From Symbiodinium natans (Eukaryota; Sar; Dinophyceae; Suessiales; Symbiodiniaceae): a stretch of DNA of 64,000 bases. The notes below the pieces were generated by a model, which ran no database searches, was not told the origin of the DNA, and was given only the letters and a program-made list of their open reading frames with translations. The stretch lies in NCBI GenBank assembly GCA_905221605.1, contig CAJNDS010001079.1, positions 186,001 to 250,000 of the forward strand, read 5' to 3'. Positions 38,701 to 45,083 of the stretch are shown here, piece after piece (within the stretch, counting starts at the first letter, position 1; each line of letters starts with the position of its first letter). Made by a program: the position numbers and the translations under genes.

Positions 38701-41700
38701 GATGCGGCCAGGGACTGGGTCGTCGCACTCCTCGCGTGTCTGACTTACGGTTTTTGGTTTGACTAGGATGGGCTACTAGGCCCTATAATCCCCATAAGCA
38801 ACCCTATAAAGGGTCTCTTTGAGGGGATTATACGGTAGAATCTCACAAATCCCCACAATCAGCCCGATAAAGGGCCTCTTTAAGGGGTTATAGGGTACAA
38901 TCTGACTACTGGAACTCGTTGCTCGAACCTTGGGGCTACACTCACATCTACAAAACCTCGGTCAAAACCTCTGTAAGATGTCCTACTAGGGTTTAGGGTT
39001 TAGGGTTATCATGCCTCAGGTACTTGAAGGTTCATGGGCTATAAGTAGAAGTACCTGAATTACGGGTATAATCTAGAGGCTACCTCACTTATAGCCCTAC
39101 TTATAACTAACCATGAATCTTCAAGTAAGCCTCGAACCCCACACCCTGGGCATTTCTAAGTCAAAATTGAAACCCTAAACCCTAAACCCTAAACCCTAAA
39201 CAGTGAACTCTTCATCCTTGCGTTCGTCACGCCATCTTTTGCAAGGCAGCGGCACTGCAAATATCTCAGGCGGCAGAACCCCTACGAAGTCCACGACCAG
39301 AGCCAGTATTTAGGGTTTGGGGTTTAGGGTTTAATTACGGTTTAGGGTTAGCATGTCCAGTCCAGTTTTTGCCAGCGACTTCAATCAAGGGCCTTAATCA
39401 AGGGGTATCACGACATTTCCCCAAAGTCTACTCCGCACCACCCAGGAGCTCTCGCCGACACAGCAGACCCGGGACCTTCTTCACCGCTCGCTAGACGCCA
39501 GACCCTAAACCCTACACCCTAAATGCTTAACGCTGAACCCTAAACCCCAAACCCCAAACCCTAAACCCTAAACCCCAAACCCTAAACCCTAAACCCTAAA
39601 CCCTAAACCTAAACCCTTCCGATCCTTGGCCCTCAGCCGGCAATATGTCGATTCACGATCCTCGAGCTTGGCGATGGGATACGTAGAAGCTTCCATATGA
39701 CCTACTTTAAGTCTCCCGAGCCTCTGAGGAAAGCTTTTGAGCTTTTAGGACTAGGGCTTGGTAGAGTTTTGGAGCCCAAAAAACCCTAAACCCTACACCC
39801 TAAACCCTCCTAAACCCTAAACCCTGAACCCTAAACCCTAAACCCTAAATCCTAAATCCGAACCCTAAACCCTAAGCCCTTGGGCTGAAGGGTGTCCTTC
39901 CCGCCGCTTGCAAGCTGCCATGGGATCTCCCGTGGAATCTCGGCCTTTGCCCGGGCGATTGGCTCAGGGGCCCTAGTTGAAGGCTCATGGGCAGGGTTTA
40001 GGATTGAGGGTTTAGGGGTTTAGGGACCGAGGTTTACAGTTTCGGGTTAGTGCGAAAAGTTCAGGGGTCTAGGGGTTGGTGTATGGGGCTTAAGACGTAG
40101 GATTTCGCATTTCGGGTTTAGGGATTCAGGGTGGGGTTTTAGGGACTAGGAGTTGGGGGCTTAGGGCTTAGGGATTTGGGGGGCAAGGGTTTAGGGATTA
40201 GGGGTTGGGTTTAGGGATTGGAGTCGAGAGTTTAGGGACTAGGGTTTAGGGTTGAGGGATTATGGAGATGAGGGAGTAGGGTTTACTGGGGTGGGCTTGG
40301 GGGCCCGCCCAATTAAAAATCAAATTTCAATGGGTTGTTAGGGTTATGTAGGGACCGGGGCCCATAGAACTGTAAAGTTGGTTCCAAATCAACCCCAGTT
40401 TAGGTTTAGGGTTTAGGGGGGTTTTAGCTTGGGAGGCCAGAAGTTTTGTAATCTAAGCCTGAAACCGTACTTAGAAGCACTACCACGCTTTAGCAAATTG
40501 CTAAACCGGCACCCCCCAAGCAGATGTTGGGGGTTTACTACAAGTTTTAACCCTCAACCCTATAACCCAATGAACCCTGCTAACGCTATTCACCCTACTA
40601 ACCCTCTGAGCCCTATAAGCCCATGACTGGATTGCCCCTATTCGCAATACAACCCTCTAAAGCCTCCTCCCTACAAACCCGCAACCTTAACCCTATTCCC
40701 AGACGCTCGCTGGAGTCTCTATGGTTCAACCTACAACCCCATCGACCCCCTGCAGCCCTATGACCCGAAACCCGAAACCCAAATCTGGTGGCTCCTACCC
40801 TCCGCCATGCCTGGCTTAAACCCTAGCTAAACCCTAAACCCTAAACCCTAAGGTTTAGGCCCTTAACCCTACTGCGCCCTGAAAGACCTGGTTCGTGCAG
40901 GACCTTCGGCCGACCTAAGGGTTTTGCGTTCAGGCCACGGCCTTACACTGCAAACCCTGCAACTTATGTAGGGGTTTAGGGTTTAGGGTTTGGAGTATGG
41001 GTTTAGAGTTTAGGGTTTGGGGTTTAGGGAGCCCGCGAAGCCCTATAGAGCCTCCATACAAACTCGATAGCCACACAAACCCCATGAACCCCGATGAGCC
41101 TTGAGAATACCGAAAATCTAAGGGTAGCTACTTGGTCCGCTAGTATGGGCCGTTAACAGGGTACCCCTTGTATGCATCTTATCTACCCTATACGAACTAA
41201 GGGCCCACACATCAGAACCCTTGGGACCATATGTAACCACCCTGTCAGAAAACCCCCAGTGTACCCTCTAAGCCTGGAAGACCTATACAGCACCATGTCA
41301 ACACCCCGTAAACCCCACAAGCCCCCCTTGCCCTAAACCCTGAACCCTGAACCCTAAACCCGCAAGCATAAACCCTAAACCCTAAACCTTGACATCCTAA
41401 AAAGCCTCGAACTCGGCCTCTGCGGCGGCGCAGCGTGCGCCAGCTGCGTCAGCCGCGAGCGGCAGCAGCGCTGCTGTCTGGGGCGGGGAGGTTTAGGGTT
41501 TGGGGTTTAGGGTTTAGGGCTTAGGGTTTAGGGTTAAACCCTAAACCCCAAGCCCTAAACTTCTAAACCCTAAACCCCAAACCCTAAACCCTGAACCCTA
41601 AACCCCAAACCCTAAACCGCATTTGACCGGCCTTAGCTCCTTTTCGCATACGGATGTTGGCCACGAAGGCCAAGAATCGGGGATGCGGCGTGATGACCTG

Positions 41701-44700
41701 AAGAGGTGCCATTCTGTGAGGTGAACCCTCTGAAGGGTTTAGGGTTTGGGGTTTAGGGTTTAGGGTTTAGGGTTTGGGGTTTAGGGTTTAGCGTTTGGGG
41801 TCCGGGGTTTGGGCTTTGAGGTCCACATAACTTGCGAGGGATTAGGGTAGCGTAGGGTGAATGACCCCCATGTTGGGGTTCATTTCGTCCCCCAAGGTAG
41901 GGTTGTGTTGAATTAAGGGTTGTGAGTTTATTGGTTTAGAGTTGAGGGTTTGGGCTTGCGTGTTAGGGGTTGAGAGCTTAGGGGCTTAGGGTTAAGGGTC
42001 AGACGATACAACCTTAAAAGTCGAAAGGGAGCTGGTAGGGAGCTCCAGAGACGTTCGCAAGGGCTCCCCAAACGCACGACATCATAAACAGTCAAGAGTG
42101 TTTATAGGGGGCTTACTAGTTCATGGTTGGGATAGTAGTAAAGATTTAGATTTCTATTTCTTATTGAGTTTAAGTACAAAACATGTAAAATGCTACCCCA
42201 CTTTGACACAAGTTTAAGGTTTAGAACCGTTCTCCTAAACTCAAACCCGTGCACCAACAATAGCCGTCGCAGCTGTGGAAGGATGTAGAAGGGTGCCCGC
42301 AGGTGCCACACTTGCAATCACGGCCCTCATTCTTAAGCACTGAGCACTTCCATGCAAGACCCTACACACCCTAAACCTTATAAACCCTAAACTTTAAACC
42401 CAAAACCCCAAACCCTAAACCCTAAGCCCCAAATCCTAAACCCTAAATCCTAAACTAGCATCCTTCCCACTTCAGCGGCCTCGTCGGGCACGAAGCGGCT
42501 CCGGGAGCCTAACCCGTCGTCCCTCTCCGGCGTCGCGGGCTCCGCGGGCGCCTTCAGAAGGCTCCGCGTTCGTTGGGTTTAGGGTTTAGGGTTTAGGGTT
42601 TAGGGTTTAGGGTTTAGGGCTTAGGGCTTAGGGTTTAGGGTTTCGGGTTTAGGGTTTAGGGTTAGGGCTTCGGGTTTTGGGCTTAGGATTTGGGATTCTT
42701 CAAGTGGGTTAGGGTGTTGCCGCTCAGCCATTTGCTTTGCACGGAGATTGAGAAAATAGGGGGTGCCCTTTCTTGGGTTTCCTACAATGGGGATGAGAGA
42801 ATATTGAGGTATATGTTTGGGGGTACCCCATTTTGGAGAATTACCAATATAGTTTGGTCCCTGATCCCAGAACCATGAGTTCTTGGCGGCAAGATTCATC
42901 GGCGTACTGGGCTTAGGGCTTACGGTTTAGGCTTGGGGTATTTATGGAGGGTTTAGGCCAGTTCGATCCACAGCCCGCTTGCCCTCATCACTGGCCTTGG
43001 TGATTGCATGAGCCATGACGGCTATGCCGTAGAGGTCCAGAGCGGAGTGAAGCTCTGCGCTTGTGACTCACGGCGTCAAGAACCTGGAGGGTCCCCTCGC
43101 CGCTCAGAGGCCTGTCCTGGGCTGCAAGAGCGATGACACCGGACCTCAAGGCGAGATGATCGTGATCCGTCCCTTGGAAACCGGAGTCACTTATCACAAC
43201 CCTGCGCCAGGGAATGCGCACACTTGGAATGAGGACGTCCAGCGGCGTCTGTCATGTAGACAAGACCTGCTTGCATCTCTGCAATGTCGGTGCAGGGGTT
43301 TCGCCGAAACCACTGAAGCCTCTCGGGGTTCGGGGTTGGGGCTTTAGGGTTCTGGGCCTGGGGACTTTGAACTCTGAATTCGAAACCCAGTGGGGTTGGT
43401 AAGAGATTTACATGGGCTCGGGGCCTGGGAACTCCACGATTTTCTGGCTGGGGATTCAGGTGTGGGGAATTGGGATCCTAAACCCTAAACCCTAAACCCT
43501 AAACCCTAAACCCTAAACCCTAAACCCTAAACCCTAAACCCTAAACCCACAGAAGGTTGGGGCTCAGGGTTTAGGGCGATGGGCGCCTCGCGGCTTCGGG
43601 GGTAACCTTCTCCTAACCATGTGGGCAGCTGTCCTCATGCCCTAAACCCTAAACCCTAAACCCTAAACCCTAAACTCTAAACCCTAAACCCTAAATCCTA
43701 AACCCTAAACCCTACGGGTTTGGGGGTTACGGGTTTAGGGTTACGGTTTTTGTTTAGGGGGTAAGGGTTTAGGGTTTCAGGGTTTAGGGTTACGGTTTTT
43801 TTAGGGGGTAAGGGTTTAGGGTTTCAGGGTTTAGGGGTTCTGGTTTTAGAGTTTCAGTGTTTAGGGTTTGGGGTTCGGGGCTTGGTTTGAGGTCAAACTC
43901 AACGTGTGTTTGCAACCCCCGGGATTAGGGTTTAGGGTTTAGGGCTTAGGGTTTGGGTTTCGAGTTTTGGGTTTTGGGTTTCGGGTTTTGGGTTTTGGGT
44001 TTCGGGTTTTGGGTCTTGGGTTTAGGATTTAGGGTTTAAGGTTCTTCCTTAAACCGCAAGGGCGGTGCCTGACCGCCCTCCGTGCCGAGAAGTGGGAAGT
44101 TGGCGAAGGTCCAAACGAGACCCTCCCAGCCCCTGCCAAGGGCAACACACGGTCACTTCTTGAAATCAGGCTTTGGGGGTTTAAGGGTTTCGGGTTTCAG
44201 GGTTTAGGGTTTCAAGGTTTAGGGGTTATAGGGGTTATGGTTTTTGGCTTTCAGGGTTTGGGGTTTGGGGTTTGGGGTTTAGGGTGTGCTGTTTTTGGGG
44301 GGACCATGAGTTGGCGAATTCCCTAAGCGCTAAACCCCAGAGGCTCCAACAAAGAGTTGACTTGGCCTTCCGCAGCTTTGAACCTTCGTTCCTTGAGTTC
44401 CTCTGCTGCAAGGCCTGGGGAATGGTTTCAAGGTCCAAGGTTTGTAGGGTGTAGGGCCCAGCCCCGGAGACCCGAAAATACCCAAAACCCTCAACCCAAA
44501 ACCCTGAACCCTAACCCCAACCCCTGAACCCTGAACCCTGAACCCTGAACCCTGAACCCTGAACCCCTGAACCCTAAACCCTAAATTCTAAATCCTAAGC
44601 CCTACTAAACCCTCAAACCCGTGGTGGCACCCCCTGACAAGCTCCGGCTTGGCGCGCAGCGGCGTGCCTTGTCGCGACAGAAGCCGCGACCTAGGCGAAG

Positions 44701-45007
44701 GGCGAGGATTTAGGATTTAGGGCTTAGGGTTTGGGATTTAGGGTTTAGGGTTCGGGTGGTTAGCGTATCTCCTTAAGCCCTACAACCCAAAACTCCTGAA
44801 TTTAGGAGAGTGTCAGGGTTCGAGGGTCATTCAGGGACCCCCTAATGCTGCCCTTTTTTCAAGGAGTTATCGAGTTTATCATGTAACCCCACACCATAGA
44901 CCCTAAATCCTAAACCCTAAACCCCCTTATGATTGCAAGCTGAACATCCAAGAGATCTCACAGTCGGAACTTGTATGGTCGAGCTTGCGGAGAACCCAGA
45001 AGCTCCC
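12555..45007 (-). CDS. GSH1: Glutamate-cysteine ligase (GCLC/Gsh1 type), multi-exon gene, gene-level entry
   Basis: The enzyme joins glutamate and cysteine with ATP, the first step of glutathione synthesis, normally in the cytosol or a plastid. About 20 short minus-strand exons, listed separately, carry the family landmarks in the right order: FPLLG, PDEAA, HPRF..NIR, IYLDA..FG, ATF...ARFLHDQ, DDRT, ARHVAHLF, RDPLNVF, GDHWEQLQS, NW..VRFKPPP, IGWRVELR, TDFENAA, IPM..VEEN, FHFR and LAAHP. Most neighbouring exons join in phase. Introns run from 0.4 kb to several kb and are full of telomere heptamers, MITEs and retroelement fragments. Many donors are GC. The first exons, some junctions (38,655 to 36,943; 31,864 to 29,131) and the C-terminus below 12.6 kb are unresolved. 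A degenerate gene is possible, but the lack of stops in the exons argues against it. Confidence 0.8.
12721..12840. mobile_element. MITE, AAGGTTCATGGGTAG family
   Basis: Left arm TTCAAGGTTCATGGGTAGTTA pairs imperfectly with the right end ACACGCACCTTCAAGTAGT. One of at least seven copies here. Confidence 0.7.
14508..14572 (-). CDS. GSH1: Ligase exon near the C-terminus
   Basis: Acceptor GTCTCAG; 65 bases reading CTVSRFARCEAFMKEKHRQG, placed where GCLC has its x-x-Y-L-x-L-I-x-x-R-A-S-G helix. Joins the previous exon in phase 1 and the next in phase 0. The GT donor is supplied by the telomere repeat itself (CCG then GTTTAGGG). Confidence 0.5.
15556..15592 (-). CDS. GSH1: Ligase exon, EILFATSGRG segment
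   Basis: Acceptor GCCTGGGCAG, GC donor. 37 bases read EILFATSGRGVL, equivalent to the E-I-(F/L)-x-G-x-x-G segment before the C-terminal domain. Phase fits both neighbours. Confidence 0.5.
15643..15748. mobile_element. MITE, TTGGGATG-TTCCCC family
   Basis: Ends CTGGGATGTTC and GGGGACATCCCAA, with internal GTCCTTCATAAGGACT and TCCCTATTGAGGAGCTGTT as in the other copies. Confidence 0.75.
16526..16564 (-). CDS. GSH1: Probable ligase exon
   Basis: Acceptor GTTCTTGCAG then 13 codons, IRGKVVADEKPSV, joining FHFR upstream and EILFA downstream in phase 0. This is a poorly conserved loop in the family, so support is mainly position, phase and acceptor. Confidence 0.4.
16719..16760 (-). CDS. GSH1: Ligase exon, RFHFRADF
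   Basis: Acceptor TTTCCACGCAG, 14 codons with the F-x-F-R core seen in GCLC after the D-E-N segment. The plus strand has a good-looking open frame over the same bases, taken as a shadow. Confidence 0.6.
17469..17544 (-). CDS. GSH1: Ligase exon, DLYIPMSLVEENLRR
   Basis: 76 bases, acceptor CTACAG, donor GTAGGG. The frame carries I-P-M-S-x-V-E-E-N, matching the I-P-L-S-x-V-D-E-N motif of eukaryotic glutamate-cysteine ligase. Phase fits on both sides. Confidence 0.75.
18280..18693 (-). pseudogene. Cys-rich protein of the foldback transposon, C-terminal part
   Basis: 137 codons from ATG, but the frame is open further upstream to 18755 where the nested MITE interrupts it. Cysteine pairs (C-x-x-C in the upstream extension, GCDKCC at the start) suggest metal binding; the rest is rich in Tyr, Phe, Lys and Asp. 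It could be a transposase or accessory DNA-binding protein of the element, but I recognise no family and see no clear catalytic triad. Composition is unlike the GC-rich host exons. Confidence 0.6.
18752..19159. mobile_element. Nested MITE inside the foldback transposon
   Basis: Inverted ends ATCCCTTCCCCC and GGGGGAAGGGAT with flanking TA on both sides (18750 and 19160). Second inner arms TTTTTATTATT also pair. The 408-bp insert includes a few CCCTAAA-like units and splits the transposon's reading frame. Confidence 0.85.
19168..19317 (-). pseudogene. N-terminal part of the transposon protein, acidic
   Basis: 49 codons from ATG. A Ser/Glu/Tyr-rich acidic stretch (SDSEYQSENEYESESEYES) precedes FYFDLKKSNYF. 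The frame is lost in a run of A next to a Cys-containing segment in another frame, which leads to the 18280-18693 frame once the nested MITE is ignored. A one-base slip plus the insertion appear to have broken one gene. Confidence 0.55.
19868..19920 (-). CDS. GSH1: Ligase exon, VICVARVLAQMIL helix
   Basis: Acceptor GCCGCCAAG, GC donor, 53 bases. Joined in phase after TDFENAA it gives a hydrophobic helix where GCLC has V-V-F-V-V-L-L-x-R-x-I-L. Confidence 0.65.
20671..20807. mobile_element. MITE, AGGTTCATGG family
   Basis: CTGGAGGTTCAGGGTAG and CACCATGAACCTCCGAG are inverted ends; inner arms ACTTATAACTCAATTATAACC and its partner also pair. Confidence 0.8.
21008..21358 (+). repeat. Longest TTTAGGG tract of the window
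   Basis: About 350 bp, nearly pure heptamers with a few octamer (TTTTAGGG) and TTTGGGG slips. It lies inside a ligase intron, so it is not a chromosome end. Confidence 0.97.
21433..21592. mobile_element. MITE with telomere-repeat filling, AAGGTTCATGG family
   Basis: Left end CCAAGGTTCATGGGTAGCTA and right end TTTGACTACCCATACCCCTC pair imperfectly. Between them lie seven TTTAGGG units directly after the left arm, then ordinary MITE sequence. Confidence 0.7.
21639..21668 (-). CDS. GSH1: Ligase micro-exon, APTDFENAA
   Basis: 30 bases between acceptor GGGCAAG and donor GTCGGG: ten codons spelling the T-D-F-E-N-(S/A)-A motif, one of the best conserved of the family. Phase 0 on both sides. Confidence 0.75.
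22427..22494. mobile_element. Short MITE, AGGTTCATGG family
   Basis: TACTTGGAGGTTCATGGTAC faces GTACCATGAACCTTCAAGTA with a 28-bp loop: a near-perfect hairpin. Confidence 0.85.
23067..23165. mobile_element. MITE, TTGCTTAAGAACCCC family
   Basis: TTGCTTAAGAATTCCC at the left and GGGGTTCTTAAGCGAA at the right, with a variable AT-rich centre. Copies also at 27378, 34413 and 46711. Confidence 0.8.
23588..23858 (-). pseudogene. Tyrosine-recombinase-like retroelement fragment
   Basis: About 90 codons open on the minus strand without a start codon. The segment ILLLGRWGNKGIGRYVQ resembles the end of the catalytic domain of tyrosine recombinases (G-R-W-x-S-x-x-x-x-R-Y) as in DIRS-like or Crypton elements. 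It lies in a ligase intron and no more of the enzyme is recognisable nearby. The family call rests on one motif. Confidence 0.4.
24000..24290 (-). repeat. AAACCCC/AAACCCT higher-order array
   Basis: Heptamers dominated by CCCCAAA form a repeated block of about 90 bp; the marker ACCCTAACTCTAAACCCACA occurs at 24111 and 24201. Confidence 0.85.
24282..24344 (-). CDS. GSH1: Ligase exon, IGWRVELR
   Basis: 63 bases, acceptor TTTGCCAAG, GC donor. The frame contains Q-I-G-W-R-V-E-L-R, the family's I-G-W-R-V-E-F-R motif, preceded by a short Asn/Pro segment. Phase 0 at both ends. One of the strongest exons for the identification. Confidence 0.8.
25971..26004 (-). CDS. GSH1: Ligase micro-exon, NWGTVRFKPPP
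   Basis: 34 bases, acceptor CTTATAAAG, GC donor. Joined in phase to the upstream exon it reads LQSSNWGTVRFKPPP, equivalent to the N-W-x-x-x-R-F-K-P-P-P motif of GCLC. Confidence 0.8.
26903..26940 (-). CDS. GSH1: Ligase micro-exon, GDHWEQLQS
   Basis: 38 bases reading ESMGDHWEQLQSS, equivalent to S-x-D-H-F-E-x-x-Q-S-T. Acceptor CCCGAG, GC donor. Confidence 0.7.
27250..27354. mobile_element. MITE, CTTGGTAGCCCAGT family
   Basis: Left end CTTCGTAGTCCAGTAACC and right end TACCACTGGGCTACCAAG: same family as the element that forms a carrier-gene intron at 47454. Central TTGAACCAAGAAAAGG is shared with the copies at 53804 and 63532. Confidence 0.8.
27378..27492. mobile_element. MITE, TTGCTTAAGAACCCC family
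   Basis: TTGCTTAAGAACCCC at the left, GGGGTTCTTAAGCAA at the right, with a TA run and a T-run plus 18-G run inside. It starts 23 bp after the previous MITE. Confidence 0.85.
27925..27970 (-). CDS. GSH1: Ligase exon, ARDPLNVFRERLEVDN
   Basis: 46 bases. With the preceding exon it reads ARHVAHLFARDPLNVF, matching H-V-A-H-L-F-I-R-D-P-L in GCLC. Acceptor ACCCGAG, GC donor. Confidence 0.8.
28311..28735 (-). pseudogene. Coding-like segment split by a MITE-like insert, function unknown
   Basis: About 50 codons upstream of the insert (containing NEIELAYFQLNNPVELW) and about 38 downstream to a TAA at 28311 read as one frame if the insert and one copy of a 21-bp direct repeat are ignored. It lies in the intron between the HVAHLF and RDPLNVF exons, so it is more likely an inserted gene fragment than a host exon. 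No family recognised. Confidence 0.35.
28437..28571. mobile_element. MITE-like insert with 21-bp direct flanking repeat
   Basis: AACAAGCTTGTGTTGCTGTAC occurs exactly at 28416-28436 and 28572-28592, around about 135 bp whose ends (C-run with CTACCTCCCTAGGTTCCC; G-run with GTAGTAGGGGAACCCC) are inverted repeats. 21 bp is long for a target duplication of a DNA element. Confidence 0.75.
29075..29131 (-). CDS. GSH1: Ligase exon, LLARHVAHLF
   Basis: 57 bases, acceptor CGTCGCGCAG, GT donor. LLAAGVDPLLARHVAHLF matches the family's L-L-x-x-G-(I/V)-D-x-L-L-A-x-H-V-A-H-L-F almost residue for residue. Phase joins the RDPLNVF exon. Confidence 0.85.
29702..29850 (+). repeat. CT/TC microsatellite
   Basis: Imperfect (CT)n of about 150 bp; opens Ser-Leu and Arg-Glu reading frames on both strands that are not genes. 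Confidence 0.95.
30790..30839 (-). CDS. GSH1: Possible ligase exon, VYLADSG
   Basis: After acceptor CTCCCCTTCAAG the frame reads VYLADSGPLRDKE, reminiscent of the S-x-D-x-Y-L-S segment between DDRT and HVAHLF. Order fits, phase not verified. Confidence 0.3.
31864..31924 (-). CDS. GSH1: Ligase exon, TDTR...DDRTE
   Basis: A strong pyrimidine-rich acceptor (CCCCTCCTGCTGCAG) is followed by AKAATDTRIDAFSETWDDRT, matching D-x-D-x-R-W-x-x-x-S-x-x-x-D-D-R-T. The 3' boundary is a guess (GA donor). Confidence 0.65.
32059..32448 (-). pseudogene. Retroelement RNase H C-terminal fragment
   Basis: In the 129-codon frame, Glu28, Asp52 in LAYIDN and Asp101 in RRVPSKANISD fit the catalytic acidic residues of a retroelement RNase H, with the usual K-G-x-x-x-D-x-x-x-N spacer. 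Reverse transcriptase and upstream parts are absent; both ends run into telomere-type repeats. It lies in a ligase intron. Confidence 0.7.
32977..33103 (+). repeat. TTTAGGG tract
   Basis: About 18 heptamers with one GTGTAGG variant. Confidence 0.95.
33180..33435. repeat. Poly-G/poly-C block with a 49-bp near-duplicate
   Basis: G-runs then C-runs with interspersed CCCCCAC. GAGCTTGTCCTGGTGCTACC occurs twice (33355 and 33409). It opens long Pro/Gly frames that are not genes. Confidence 0.85.
34413..34620. mobile_element. MITE (TTGCTTAAGAACC family) carrying a 97-bp insert
   Basis: Ends TTGCTTAAGAACC and GGTTCTCAGGCAA. Inside, AACAATTAATATTCCC is repeated exactly at 34438-34453 and 34551-34566 around 97 bp of different, GC-richer, coding-like sequence. 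Removing the insert and one repeat leaves an ordinary short MITE. Confidence 0.75.
34893..35216 (-). CDS. Open frame of unknown function inside a ligase intron
   Basis: 107 codons with ordinary amino acid composition (LWDSPFTTQTATVPINQ, DFRILPDGSLERVSPEEPVQ), ending at a TAG. No ATG; the frame opens after a T-rich tract typical of a splice acceptor. It sits between two ligase exons on the same strand but matches no ligase segment. It may be a captured gene fragment or an exon of a nested gene. Confidence 0.35.
   Translation of the reverse strand: MVAFGPVSLDLAKARAKDPNWLEAVLASGGVNVLWDSPFTTQTATVPINQSGVERYIKNLWPGDVVCPLKEPVDFRILPDGSLERVSPEEPVQALVVHVARMGNPKR
35511..35542 (-). CDS. GSH1: Probable ligase micro-exon, VLAPLFLPLPG
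   Basis: Follows acceptor GCTCTCAAG; joins LHDQFL in phase 0 and, through a GC donor, the DDRT exon in phase 2. Equivalent in place to the P-I-V-M-A-L-S-A segment, though less conserved. Confidence 0.45.
36887..36943 (-). CDS. GSH1: Ligase exon, ATF...ARFLHDQFL
   Basis: 57 bases, acceptor GCATTTTTCAG, GC donor. ATFLCPCLSDARFLHDQFL matches V-T-F-Q-x-x-x-x-x-E-A-R-Y-L-Y-D-Q-L of the family. The phase with the preceding exon (38655) does not close, so a micro-exon may be missing. Confidence 0.75.
37263..37322 (-). repeat. CCCTAAA tract
   Basis: About 8 heptamers. Confidence 0.95.
37627..37800 (+). repeat. TTTAGGG tract
   Basis: About 24 heptamers, nearly perfect at the left and degenerate at the right end. 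Confidence 0.97.
37921..38030. mobile_element. CCTAGGAATAAAAAGGG repeat family, tandem 42-bp duplication
   Basis: TTACCTAGGAATAAAAAGGG begins at 37921 and again at 37963; each copy continues with an AAAAAGGG/CCCTTTTT hairpin and GGTTTTAAGGGG. Related single copies lie near 11670, 50660 and 54050. Confidence 0.7.
38380..38497. mobile_element. MITE with CCCAGAGACTCCAAAACCCC ends
   Basis: The first 20 bases (CCCAGAGACTCCAAAACCCC) and the last 20 are perfect inverted repeats; the centre is AT-rich. Sequence on both sides joins into an open plus-strand frame, but that may be chance. Confidence 0.85.
38655..38739 (-). CDS. GSH1: Ligase exon, PGRIYLDAAAFG
   Basis: 85 bases between acceptor GTAAGTCAG and donor GTAAGC. 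The frame contains G-R-I-Y-L-D-A-A-A-F-G, equivalent to H-I-Y-M-D-x-M-x-F-G-M-G. The residues after FG (AAGRGGC) differ from the usual G-x-x-C-L-Q, so this exon's 3' end may be set wrongly. Confidence 0.75.
39021..39127. mobile_element. MITE, ACTTGAAGGTTCATGG family
   Basis: TACTTGAAGGTTCATGGGCT and ACCATGAATCTTCAAGTA are inverted ends. Confidence 0.8.
39673..39701 (-). CDS. GSH1: Ligase micro-exon, HMEASTYPI
   Basis: 29 bases after acceptor TTTAAAGTAG; phase 2-base start completes Gly from the exon at 41628. It supplies the x-x-V-P-(I/L) strand between NIRxRKG and IYLDA. A longer version ending later is also open. Confidence 0.5.
41628..41697 (-). CDS. GSH1: Ligase exon, HPRFLAFVANIRMRKG
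   Basis: 70 bases, acceptor GCACCTCTTCAG, donor GTCAAA. TPHPRFLAFVANIRMRKG matches the family motif H-P-R-F-x-x-L-x-x-N-I-R-x-R-R-G. Joins the PDEAAE exon in phase 0. Confidence 0.85.
42116..42215. mobile_element. Dispersed 95-bp repeat, copy 1
   Basis: ACTAGTTCATGGTTGGGATAG onward is shared with 48354-48443, including TTCTATTTCTTATTGAGTTT and CCCCACTTTGACA. Both copies lie in introns. Confidence 0.75.
42471..42508 (-). CDS. GSH1: Ligase micro-exon, SRFVPDEAAE
   Basis: 38 bases, acceptor GACGGGTTAG, donor GTGGGA. GSRSRFVPDEAAE matches G-x-S-x-S-x-F-x-P-D-x-x-I; phase joins both neighbours exactly. Confidence 0.75.
42959..43251 (-). pseudogene. Reverse transcriptase/RNase H fragment, frameshifted
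   Basis: One frame reads RVVISDSGFQG...HLALRSGVIAL...LQVLDAVSHK; near 43055 it shifts to AELHSALDLYGIAVMAH. Together these are the first Asp and the Glu of a retroelement RNase H, with the segment that normally joins them partly deleted. It ends abruptly in TTTAGGG-type sequence and lies in a ligase intron. Confidence 0.65.
43477..43548 (-). repeat. CCCTAAA tract
   Basis: About 10 perfect heptamers. Confidence 0.95.
44074..44132 (-). CDS. GSH1: Ligase exon, WTFANFPLLGTEGG
   Basis: 59 bases, acceptor CCCTTGGCAG, donor GTCAGG. The frame reads WEGLVWTFANFPLLGTEG, equivalent to x-x-x-T-x-(S/A)-x-F-P-x-(L/M)-G in the N-terminal half of GCLC. Phase 1 joins the next exon. A long plus-strand frame over the same bases is taken as a shadow. 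Confidence 0.75.
44631..44690 (-). CDS. GSH1: Possible N-terminal ligase exon
   Basis: 20 codons between acceptor CTTCGCCTAG and donor GTGCCA. VAASVATRHAAARQAGA fits the V-E-x-N-M-x-x-R-R-x-x-x helix that precedes the FPLLG segment. Phase does not close with the next exon as placed. Confidence 0.4.
44965..45007 (-). CDS. GSH1: Possible N-terminal ligase exon, LLGSPQARPY
   Basis: Follows acceptor ATGGATGTAG. ELLGSPQARPYKF resembles M-(I/V)-E-G-T-P-x-x-P-Y. Earlier exons, including the start codon and the W-G-D-E-x-E-Y motif, were not found. Confidence 0.35.
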
Positions 45008-45011
45008 CTAC

Positions 45012-45083
45012 ATCCATTTGGGTTTAGGGCTTAGGGCTTAGGGCTTAGGGCTTAGGGCTTAGGGCTTAGGGCTTAGGGCTTAG
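45012..45083 (+). repeat. Variant heptamer array GGGCTTA
   Basis: About 10 identical copies of TTAGGGC followed directly by normal TTTAGGG: one variant unit was amplified. Confidence 0.95.

Noticed and set aside
44050-44172. Plus-strand exon (TALRAEKWEVGEGPNETLPA)
   Set aside because: Minus strand reads the FPLLG ligase segment with proper splice sites.
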